A stretch of 27,128 bases of DNA, taken from assembly GCF_000186865.1 (NCBI RefSeq), contig NW_008705563.1:2443368-2470495 (forward strand), written 5' to 3'. The translations under genes were made by a program, and so were the position numbers. Positions 16,321 through 23,517 of the stretch are shown one piece after another; the first letter of the stretch is position 1; every line of letters begins with the position of its first letter. The notes under the pieces are model-generated. The model saw only the letters and a program-made list of their open reading frames with translations. It was not told where the DNA came from and made no database searches. This stretch comes from Aureococcus anophagefferens (Eukaryota; Sar; Pelagophyceae; Pelagomonadales; Pelagomonadaceae).

Positions 16321-16575
16321 GCTCTCTTGTTCGGATGTCAACGTGATACGACCGGCTCGCTTGACGTCACGTTGACCTACGTTGAAGTCGACGCTCTCGC
16401 AGCTCGCTTCGCTACCCCGTTTATTCTAGTGGCGCGCGCTGGGTGATGGGCGGCGACGGGGAGGTTCCGGATCTCGGTCGAGGGCGGGCCGCGGCGAGCG
16501 CGAGGGAGAGCAGCGGGCGCGCGCGATTCGGGCGCGCGGGGCCGGAGCTTCGGGCGGCGCGGGTCTCGCGCTGGC
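16321..16575. promoter_or_regulatory. Spacer upstream of the SAM-like-tail gene
   Basis: 255 bp between two tandem minus-strand genes. The part nearest the start at 16320 is less GC-rich and holds TGACGTCA-like and TTGAAG (16382-16387) motifs plus several TTGAC/GTCAA words (16338-16375). The rest (16440-16575) is G-rich and belongs to the 3' side of the kinase gene. No gene is seen. Confidence 0.35.
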
Positions 16576-19500
16576 CTAGCCGCGGTTCTCCACGTTCGCC
16601 AACGCGGTGCGCTTCTTGGACGTCTTCTTCTTCTTCGCGGCTCTCGGAGCTCTGGCTTCGGGCGCGTCTGTTGCGGCCTCGGCGTCCCTCGCGGCGGTGG
16701 CGGCGGTGGCGGCGGCGGCCTCGGCTTCGCGATTGTCGAGGGCCCGGTCGCTTTGCATCGTCACCGCGGCGAGGAGTTCCCGGTAGGCGACGATCGCACT
16801 CGGCCGGTCCGCGTCCTTCTCACTGCAGGCGACAATCGCGATGCGGCCGAGCGCGCTCAGCAGCTCGTTGCTCGGCTCGGTCGGACTCGCGGCCCCGAGG
16901 ACCTCGTCCACCTTCTGCGCGACCATTTGGGCCCGGTCGCGGTTGATGGCATCGTTGATGGCGTCGCGCTCCTCTTCCGCGTCGCAATCGTCGTCCCGCA
17001 GAAAGTTATAGACGTCATCCGGGTCCTCGGAGCTCAAGCGCTTTGTGAGCTCGGGCCACATGCCGACGAACGTGAACTCGTCGATGACGTCCGCGAAGCT
17101 GACGCTGTCGTCGTCGTAGCCCCCGACGGGCTGCGCGAAAGCGAAGATGTAGATCATGACGCCGACGGCGAAGACGTCCCAGGATGGACCTGCGTGGCAT
17201 GCCTCGGAAACGCTCCCTGTGGACGACGGACGCCGGGGCGCGACCGTCGAATCGCGCCTCGATGGCCGCGAACGGCTGGAACGGGGGCGTGCCCGCCCCG
17301 GTGAATTCGACGTCGCTCGAGGAGTACTCCCGCGCGGAGCCGAAATCGCACAGCTTGAAGAGGTCCTCGCCCGTGGTCTCGCTCTGGAACCAGAGCACGT
17401 TTTTTGGCTTGAGGTCCAAGTGGAGGATCCCGTGCGCGTGCAAGTACTCGACGCCCGCTAAAACGTCGTGGAATGGTCGCACGCTAGGCATCGCGCGAAA
17501 CGAAGACTTTCGCAGATCCATGTACGCTTCGAGGTCGCCCTGCGCGTGCTCGAGACCTGCCCGGGCCGGCGCGCGTCGATCGACGCGGCGCGATTCGCAC
17601 GCGGGCGCTGCGATCGCGCCCAGCACCAGCTGTCCGCATCGGTAGCCCGAAACGATGAGCTTGACGACAAAGGCCGTGCACTGCAGGGACTTGAGCATCA
17701 TGAGCTCGTTCAACGCGTCTCCGTCGCCCTCGTGAGGAATCTTGAGCGCGAGACCCTGAGAAGAATAGTAACGCGCGAAGGTTCAAACGCGGAGCCTGGC
17801 TCTGGGGACGAACGCGGCTGCGATTCCCGACGAGAGCATAGAGAAGCGATCCATAGCTGCCGCCGCCGAGCTCCATGGGCTGCCCGTCGTCGTCCAGGAC
17901 GTACTCGATGGCCTCAAACTTGCCGTCTTGCTTGACGAGCTGGTGCTCGTCCATGCAGCACGACTTGCCTTCGGCTACGGCTCGTCGGGCCGCCACGTAC
18001 GCCGCTTCGAAATCTTTTTTGAGCGGGCGACCTAGACACGTGCGGTACGGACGGGGTCGGATCGCGCGGACCCGGGACCGCGCCCTCGGTGACGACGAGG
18101 CTCGCGTCGCACCCCATGCTCTCGAGCGCGCACTTCAGCTCCGCGATAGTCTTCTTTTTGGCGTCGGCCGACGCGGTCGTCTCGTCGAACTCGTCACGGA
18201 TTGACGCTTTGGCGGCCTCGAGCCCCTCCCGAGCCTCCGCGGCGCGATCCTCACGCTCGCGCGCGAGCTTCTCCTCGACATCCTTTTTCGCTCGCGCCAT
18301 GGTTTCCACGTCTGCGCGCAGCTGATGTTCCCGCGTCGTCGCCGCGTCGCTCTGGGACTCCTTCGCGGCGGCGAGCGCCGCCTCGAGCGTCGCGATCCGT
18401 TCCACGAGCTCGTGCTCGCGCTCCGCCTCCTCATGAGCGAGCCGTTCTTGGACGACGGCGAGATTGTCCGCGGCCGTGCGCCTCTCCGCCTCGCGCGCCG
18501 CCGCCGCCTCGCGCTCCAACTTGCTCCGCGCCGCCGCCTCGCCCTCGCGGGCCTCTTCGGCCGCACGCTCGGCCTCGTCCGCCGCGGCGCGCTTCACCGC
18601 CTCGAGCTCGAGGGCGTGGCCGCGCTGCATCTCGCCGCGCCGCTCCGACTCCGCGTCCTCGCGCGTCTTCCGCTCGGCCTCGAGCTCCGCGCGCTCCTTC
18701 TCGAGGCGCTGCCGCGCGACGTCCAGCTCCTGCTTGTGCGCGGCCACGCCTCCCTCCACGGCCGCGATGCGTTCCTTGAGCATGGCGACTTCCTCGAGCG
18801 CGGCCTCCTTCGACGCCGCCAACGCTTTGAGCTCCTGGTCGCGCCGCGCGATGTCGGCCGCCGCCGCCGCGCGCCGCGCCTCGAGCTCCGCTTGGTGCTG
18901 GAGCTCGCGCTCCGCGTTTTGAGCGGCCACGGCCGCCTCGGCCGCCTCCGCGGCATGGCTCGCGACGACGGCGACGGCCCCCGTCTCTTCGACGACCGCG
19001 CCCAGCTCCGCGGTCTCCGCGCCGATCGCGGCCGCCGGCTCCTCGTCCGGGCCGTCCCGCGAGCCCTCTTCCTGCCCGGCCCGTTCCAGCTCCTCGGCGT
19101 CGTTCAATTCTTCGATGAACTGGAAGAGCTCGCGCTGATTCCGCTCGCCGTGCTGGGGCTCGTGGAAGTCGACGAAGCGCGCGAAGAAGTCGACGCGCTC
19201 GAAGTAGTAGAGCCCGTCCGCCGGCGGGCGCGCGCAGTCCGGGTTCTGCTCCAAGAACTCGCGCTCCAGGGCCCGGTAGATCAGCATGCATTTCCTCGCG
19301 GACTCCTTCGTCCACCGCGGGTTCGCGCCCATGTCGTTGATAAAGGCGCAGAACTTGGGAATGGACTTGACCGCGGCCGCGCAAACGCAGAGCCGCGCCT
19401 CGCGGGCCTCCGGGAGCTCTGCCCCCCCCGAGCCAAGGAGCCGGAGCGCGGGCGCCTCGAAGGTCGTGCCGGCCCAGACGATGGGCGGGGACGCCCGGCC

Positions 19501-19689
19501 GTGCCGATCGTGCTGCTTTCCCCACGCCACTGTGACGGTGCTCCGCTCCTGTTTGAGCTTCTCCTGGCATTTCATGATCGTCGCTGCCTTGGCGACCGTC
19601 ATCAAGACGCTCTGACGTGCCAACGCAGCGTCAGCAGTTAGTTTGACGAGGAGTTCAGGGACAAAACTCTGTTCATGTACGGCGGCCAT
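16576..19689 (-). CDS. Coiled-coil protein kinase, five inferred exons
   Basis: Proposed exons on the minus strand are 19689-18072, 18031-17814, 17755-17620, 17556-17245 and 17189-16576, totalling 2898 nt (965 residues), all in frame. ATG 19689 (MAAVHEQSF) is chosen because the frame upstream runs into AT-rich, implausible sequence. Residues 1-200 are an unrecognised domain (FCAFINDMGANPRWTKESARK). Residues 250-525 form a long Ala/Glu/Arg coiled coil. The kinase domain follows: glycine loop GGGSYGSLLYAL, LALKIPHEG with the ATP lysine, NELMMLKSL for helix C, HLDLKPKNVLWF, LCDFGSA, GTPPFQPF, SWDVFAVGVMIY, and a final DADRPSA. Catalytic HRD is HLD here, while Asp, Lys, Asn and DFG are kept, so activity is likely. 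The Lys-rich tail may be nuclear-targeting. Substrate is unknown. Two separate genes (coil, then kinase from ATG 17954) remain possible. Confidence 0.68.
17190..17244 (-). other. Inferred 55-nt GT-AG intron in the kinase domain
   Basis: On the minus strand it begins GTCGCGCC and ends CCACGCAG. Splicing turns an obvious frame break into EARFDG/PSWDVFAVGVMIY, the expected kinase subdomain VIII-IX transition. Inferred from frame and motif continuity only. Confidence 0.65.
17557..17619 (-). other. Possible 63-nt GC-AG intron, or 21-residue insertion, in the kinase hinge
   Basis: The segment is a multiple of three and lacks stops, so it could be translated. Removing it (GCGCGATC ... CCGGGCAG) gives CGQLVLGLEHAQGDLEAY, which matches the compact hinge of kinases better than the Arg/Ala-rich insertion does. 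Transcript reads would decide. Confidence 0.45.
17756..17813 (-). other. Inferred 58-nt GT-AG intron between kinase strands beta2 and beta3
   Basis: On the minus strand it begins GTTCGTCC and ends in the good pyrimidine tract and acceptor TTACTATTCTTCTCAG. Splicing gives GSYGSLLYALVGNRSRGLAL, placing exactly 14 residues between the glycine loop and ALK, as in typical kinases. Confidence 0.72.
18032..18071 (-). other. Tentative 40-nt intron joining coiled coil to kinase
   Basis: On the minus strand it begins GTCCGCGC and ends GTGTCTAG. It links TEGAVPG to RPLKKDFEAAYVAARRAVAE, whose frame is open without an ATG before the kinase domain. Other splice pairs, including a GC donor a few codons earlier, would also work. 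Confidence 0.4.
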
Positions 19690-19974
19690 ATTACGCTGCG
19701 ATGGTGGAGACTCGGGCGGTGCACCGCCCCACAAAAACAGCCAATGGGCTTGGCTCTTTTTGTGGGAAATATCAGCCTCACTATCTACCTCAACACAAAA
19801 CATCCAAACTTGGCTGCCATACAAGATTTTTCCGCAGCTTTTGCCGAAGTCGATAATGAAGTTGGATTTTCGGAAGATGCATTTTTTTGTATGAGAGATT
19901 TGCAGCCATTCATTTCCCTGGACAGGGTGCACCTGACGCTGCCCGCGATGCTGCAGCTCGGCTCCTAGATTAAC
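19690..19974. other. AT-rich island upstream of the kinase gene, with an unassigned short reading frame
   Basis: Hand count gives about 42 percent GC over 19741-19920, far below the surrounding coding DNA. A plus-strand frame from ATG 19675 to TAG at 19966-19968 encodes 97 residues (MYGGHITLRWWRLG ... FSAAFAEVDNEVGFSEDAFF ... AMLQLGS). I do not recognise it, and the minus strand is open here too, so it may be chance. It overlaps the kinase ATG antisense. The island could be a promoter, an inserted fragment of other origin, or a remnant mobile element. Confidence 0.4.
19714..19766. repeat. Adjacent palindrome and long hairpin
   Basis: GGGCGGTGCACCGCCC at 19714-19729 is a perfect 16-bp palindrome. 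It abuts a hairpin with arms 19728-19744 (CCCACAAAAACAGCCAA) and 19750-19766 (TTGGCTCTTTTTGTGGG), 16 of 17 pairs matched, around the loop TGGGC. Together they could form a cruciform or a strong RNA structure at the edge of the AT-rich island. Confidence 0.85.
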
Positions 19975-20258
19975 TAGGGTGATCTCAGAGCCCGCGTCAC
20001 GATGGCGGCAGCGTCCATGCAACCCGGGTCCAACCAGCCGAGGTGCAGCCGGCAGCCTCGGCGGAGGGCGCGATTTCAATTTGCCTGCCGCCCAGTTCGC
20101 AGCCTCGTTCCAGCCCCATAGCCCACTTCAGAGCCCCGCGCTTTTTTTTAACGGTGCGCAATCGAGCGTCCGAGCCGCAGTCACCCTCGACATCAACCCG
20201 CCCGTTGTGTATTTGAATCGATGGCTGCCCGAACATCTGGCAATGGTAGGTCAGCAAC
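19975..20258. promoter_or_regulatory. Upstream region of the small coiled-coil gene
   Basis: No convincing gene. It begins just after TTAACTAG and holds a run of T at about 20147-20155 and AT-rich words nearer the start (TGTGTATTTGAATCGATGG at about 20207-20225). It probably contains the promoter and leader of the gene that starts at 20259. Confidence 0.3.
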
Positions 20259-20942
20259 ATGAGCGAGATGATGACAAGAGCGGCGAAGGCAAAGGCCAAC
20301 ACGGAGCCGCGCCAGCCGCGCCCGTCGATGCTCTTCAAGACCGAGGATCGCCCGGGCCAAGTCTCCTCTTTCCCGAAGCCGCTGGCGCGCCCGCGGCGCG
20401 TCCCGAAGGAGTCGCGCCCCGCGGAGAAGGAAAAGTGGATCCAGAAGCACAAAGACAGGGTCAAAACGATCGGGCGCCGCCAGAGCATGCACGGCAACCG
20501 CGGGTCAGTGGGCGACAAGCTGAAGGCGAAGGTTGAAGCCGTGATGGCCAAACGCGAAGCGTCGAAGCCCCGGAGCGCGCTCGACGCGACCGACGCGTCC
20601 GCGGAGAAGGGGTCCGAGGAGAACGAGTCCGGGAAGATCGCGAAGGTCAAGGCCAAGCGCTGGACGACCCGGAAGAACAAGGTCTCGGCCGAGGAGAACG
20701 TCGCGGAGCCCGCGCCCGACGCGGTCGTCGAGGAGCTCGAGGCCAAGGTGAAGGAGCTCGAGACCATGCTCGACCAGAAGGACGCCTTGTTAATCGACGC
20801 CGCGGACAAAATCGAGTACCTGGCGAAGAAGAAGGACGAGTACCTGGCGAAGATCGCGACCCTCAACGCCGAGCTCGAGGACCTCCGCGCCCCGCAGCCC
20901 GAGTCCGCGATCCCCGAGACCGAGGCCGTCCAGGAGGAGTAG
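20259..20942 (+). CDS. Small basic protein with C-terminal coiled coil, function unknown
   Basis: 227 residues from ATG 20259 (MSEMMTRAAKAK). Not recognised. The first 150 residues are Lys/Arg/Pro/Ser-rich and likely disordered, with basic clusters (KWIQKHKDRVKTIGRRQS; KVKAKRWTTRKNK) that could bind nucleic acid, tubulin or membranes. Residues about 155-212 form a regular coiled coil (VEELEAKVKELETMLDQKDA ... KIEYLAKKKDEYLAKIATL), and the end is acidic. The clean frame, coding-like composition and ATG support a real gene. It ends tail to tail with the CgeB-like gene, 105 bp apart, in a C-rich spacer. Confidence 0.7.
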   Translation: MSEMMTRAAKAKANTEPRQPRPSMLFKTEDRPGQVSSFPKPLARPRRVPKESRPAEKEKWIQKHKDRVKTIGRRQSMHGNRGSVGDKLKAKVEAVMAKREASKPRSALDATDASAEKGSEENESGKIAKVKAKRWTTRKNKVSAEENVAEPAPDAVVEELEAKVKELETMLDQKDALLIDAADKIEYLAKKKDEYLAKIATLNAELEDLRAPQPESAIPETEAVQEE

Positions 20943-21047
20943 GCGGCCACCCGCGAGCCGCGGCGCGCGCCCCCCCCCCCAGCAGCGCAGACGCCCCCCC
21001 GCCCCACAACGCACGAGAGCGCGCGCACGCCCCGCACGAGGTAAGAC
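20943..21047. other. C-tract-rich convergent spacer
   Basis: 105 bp between two convergent stop codons. It has long C runs around 20970-20980 and 20994-21005 separated by CAGCAGCGCAGACG. Both 3' untranslated regions must share it. No terminator or gene is recognised. Confidence 0.4.
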
Positions 21048-23432
21048 TTAGTCCGGGCAGCCGGGCCGGTAGGGCCAGACGAGGAACTCCGTCGCCGCGT
21101 ACGCGCGCGGCGGCGGCGGCGGGCCCGCGGCCGGGTCCGCCGGCCGCCGGCGCGGCAGGGCGACGCGGACCTCGTCTGACGCGGCGACGACGTCGCCGTA
21201 GACGTTGCTCTTGAGCTCGACGCGGAAGGCGACGTCGAGGTCGCAGCCGTCGGGCGGCTCGACGCGGAGCACGAGCGTGAGGTGGTTCTGGAGCACGCAC
21301 GTGAGCATGCCGCCGACGCTCGCGACGAGGCACCAGGAGCCCTCGCGGCCGACGTTGAAGGCGTCGATGGCGAGGTCGAAGACGAGGTCCGCGGCCGCGG
21401 CGCCCGGCGCGGCCGCGAGCGTCGCGCCGTCCGCCGGCGCCAGAATCGCCGCGGACGACGCCGCGCGGCCGAGCGTCAGGGCCCGCGTCATGGCGAAGGA
21501 GATCTGGGCCGCGAAGTGGGCGTCGTCCCAGGCGTGGGCGTCGGCGGCCAGGATCGCGAGCGCGCGCGCGTTGCCCGGCTCGACGCGGACGGCCGCGCCC
21601 TGCGCGCCGTAGGCGGCCGCGAAGACCGCGGCCCAGTCGCCCGTGGACGCGTTGGCCGCGTGGGGGATGTAGAGCGCGCGCGCGCCCTCGACGAGGCGCC
21701 GCAGGTCGCCGCCGCGCGCCGCGGCGTCGTTGCCGACGAGCCGCAGGTCCGCGCCGCCGGGCAGCGATCGCCGCAGCGCGCGGACCTTGGACGTCTCGAC
21801 GACCTCGGCGAGCAGGACGACGGCGACGGGCGCGTCGCCGCGGGCGACGGCGGCGGCCGCGACGGCCGCGAGCCGCGGCAGCGACGCCGCGTCGCCGAGG
21901 ACGACCGCGGCGGCCGCGGGCGCGTCGCCCGCGGCCGGCCCGGGGAGCAGCGCCACGCCGTAGCCCTGCTGGAGCGTCAGGGGCCGGAACCCCGCGGCCT
22001 CGAGGGCCGCGGCGTCCTCCGCGGCGACGTAGGTGACGCCGTCGTAGAATTCGCGGGCCGCGACGAGGTCGCGGTCCGGGCCGCACGCCGGGGCCCCGGG
22101 CCGCGGGTCGCGCGCGGCGTCGTCGAGGAGCACGAGCAGGCGCCGCTGGTGGAGGCGCCGCGCCGTCGTGAAGTCGCGCGTGAGGCGCCGCGCGCGCAGG
22201 TCCGCGGCGCCGCCGAGGGGGCCCACGGCCCAGACCGCGTCGTAGACGAGGAGGTCGTGGGGCTCGCGCGCGGCGATCCAGTTGAGGTGGTACGCGTCCG
22301 CGAGCAGGTCCGCGGCGGCGCCGAAGGACGACCCGAACTGGGGCGTCCACTCGCCGGACCAGACGACGGCGACGCGCAGGCAGCCGTGGCGCGCGCAGCG
22401 CTTCTGCTTGGCGGCGCGGACGCGCGCGAAGAAGGCGAGGACCCGGGCCGCGCGCGCGTCGTACGTGTGCCGCGCGGCCATGTAGCGCCGCGTCCGGGCG
22501 CCGAGGTCCGCCGTGCGCCTTAAAGCATCGACGCGCTTCGCGACGTCGCCGGGCTCGCGCCAGAGCAGGAGGTGCGACGCGCCGCCGTCCTCGGGCAGGT
22601 CCGCGAAGAGGGCCTCGAGCTCGGGGAACGTCTCCATGACGAGCGGCGCGCCCGTGGCCAGGGCCTCGAAGACGCGGTTGTTGACCATGCCCGCCGCGCG
22701 CTGGCCGTCCATGGTCGCGCCGATGACCGCCGACGCGTTGCCGTAGCACGCCGCGAGCGCGCCGTGCGGCAAAATGCCCCGGTAGTGCCGCTTGAGGTCG
22801 TCGGGGCCGACGTCGGCCCAGCCCGCGCCCCAGAGCTCGAGGCCCAGGGAGCTCGCCGCGGCCTCGCGGAGGATGCCCACGAGGTTCGCCTTCGTCTCGA
22901 TGCCCAGCGCGGACCCGACGTAGACGAGCGGCGCGCCCGCCGGCGCCCTCGCGGCCGCGGGCGCCATCTCGTCCAGGTCCACGGCGAGGTTCACGACCTC
23001 CGCGGGCGCGACGTTTCCCAGCGTCGCCGCGACCGTCGCGCTGTTCGTCAGGTAGCCGTCGACGTCCAGCGACCCGATGGCGTCGAGGCCCGGGAAGTGC
23101 GGGTCGAGGCACCAGTAGAGCACGACGACCGCCGGCCGCAACCGCCGCACCTCGTGGATGAACGCGTTCGACATCTCGAACCAGCCCTCGATGATGACCA
23201 GGTCCCAGGCCTCGTCGGCGATGCCGCTGTAGTGGAACGGGTAGAAGGACCTGGCCACGCGCACGCGGCCGCTGCGCAGCAGGGCCCGCTTCAGGCCGTT
23301 CGTTGTCATGACCGACCCGACGATGACGCCGCCCTCGACGGGGTAGGCCTGCGCGTGCAGCGCGACGGCGAGGCCCTCCTCCGCGGCCGCCGCGCAGCGC
23401 GCGAGCAGCGCGAGCAGCAAAAGGCTGCCCAT
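21048..23432 (-). CDS. Secreted or luminal CgeB-like glycosyltransferase
   Basis: 794 residues from ATG 23432, which starts a signal peptide (MGSLLLLALLARCAAAAEEG); upstream frame needs a TTG. Residues about 75-360 match the YkvP/CgeB glycosyltransferase-like family with a GT-B fold: DLVIIEGWFEMSNAFIHEVR, YWCLDPHFPGLDAIGSLDVD, LVYVGSALGIETKANLVGIL, LELWGAGWADV, and the donor-site segment MVNNRVFEALATGAPLVMET (249-268). The second half (about 370-640) has further alternating strands and helices (RVAVVWSGEWTPQFGSSFG; VAVVLLAEVVETSKVRALR; ALYIPHAANASTGDWAAVF) that may be a second, degenerate GT-B-like unit. The last 150 residues are beta-rich. It probably adds a sugar to a protein or glycan in the secretory pathway; donor and acceptor are unknown. 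It shares an 85-bp promoter with UGGT. Confidence 0.82.
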   Translation of the reverse strand: MGSLLLLALLARCAAAAEEGLAVALHAQAYPVEGGVIVGSVMTTNGLKRALLRSGRVRVARSFYPFHYSGIADEAWDLVIIEGWFEMSNAFIHEVRRLRPAVVVLYWCLDPHFPGLDAIGSLDVDGYLTNSATVAATLGNVAPAEVVNLAVDLDEMAPAAARAPAGAPLVYVGSALGIETKANLVGILREAAASSLGLELWGAGWADVGPDDLKRHYRGILPHGALAACYGNASAVIGATMDGQRAAGMVNNRVFEALATGAPLVMETFPELEALFADLPEDGGASHLLLWREPGDVAKRVDALRRTADLGARTRRYMAARHTYDARAARVLAFFARVRAAKQKRCARHGCLRVAVVWSGEWTPQFGSSFGAAADLLADAYHLNWIAAREPHDLLVYDAVWAVGPLGGAADLRARRLTRDFTTARRLHQRRLLVLLDDAARDPRPGAPACGPDRDLVAAREFYDGVTYVAAEDAAALEAAGFRPLTLQQGYGVALLPGPAAGDAPAAAAVVLGDAASLPRLAAVAAAAVARGDAPVAVVLLAEVVETSKVRALRRSLPGGADLRLVGNDAAARGGDLRRLVEGARALYIPHAANASTGDWAAVFAAAYGAQGAAVRVEPGNARALAILAADAHAWDDAHFAAQISFAMTRALTLGRAASSAAILAPADGATLAAAPGAAAADLVFDLAIDAFNVGREGSWCLVASVGGMLTCVLQNHLTLVLRVEPPDGCDLDVAFRVELKSNVYGDVVAASDEVRVALPRRRPADPAAGPPPPPRAYAATEFLVWPYRPGCPD

Positions 23433-23517
23433 CGCGGTGCTGCCCAGCGGCTGAACGTCAATGTGGGCTTCAACAAGCTTCGCTGAAGCGCTTTGCCACA
23501 AAAGAGAGCTCTAGACG
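23433..23517. promoter_or_regulatory. Compact 85-bp divergent promoter of the two glycosyltransferase genes
   Basis: Separates ATG 23432 (minus) from the likely UGGT ATG 23518 (plus). It contains an inverted repeat GCTTCA (23467-23472) and TGAAGC (23484-23489), with CTTCAA at 23468-23473. Both transcripts must start within or very near this interval, or have almost no leader. Confidence 0.5.

Noticed and set aside
17557..17619. Third introner copy in the kinase gene
   Set aside because: CTGCCCGGG resembles part of the introner end, but there is no matching opposite end, no 8-bp duplication and the segment is only 63 nt.
19979..20536. Plus-strand frame of 185 codons before the small coiled-coil gene
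   Set aside because: Overlaps the better-supported coiled-coil gene in another frame, and its composition is patchy with no domain.
20965..21006. C-rich runs as a telomere-like or minisatellite array
   Set aside because: The runs are irregular homopolymers without a repeated unit.
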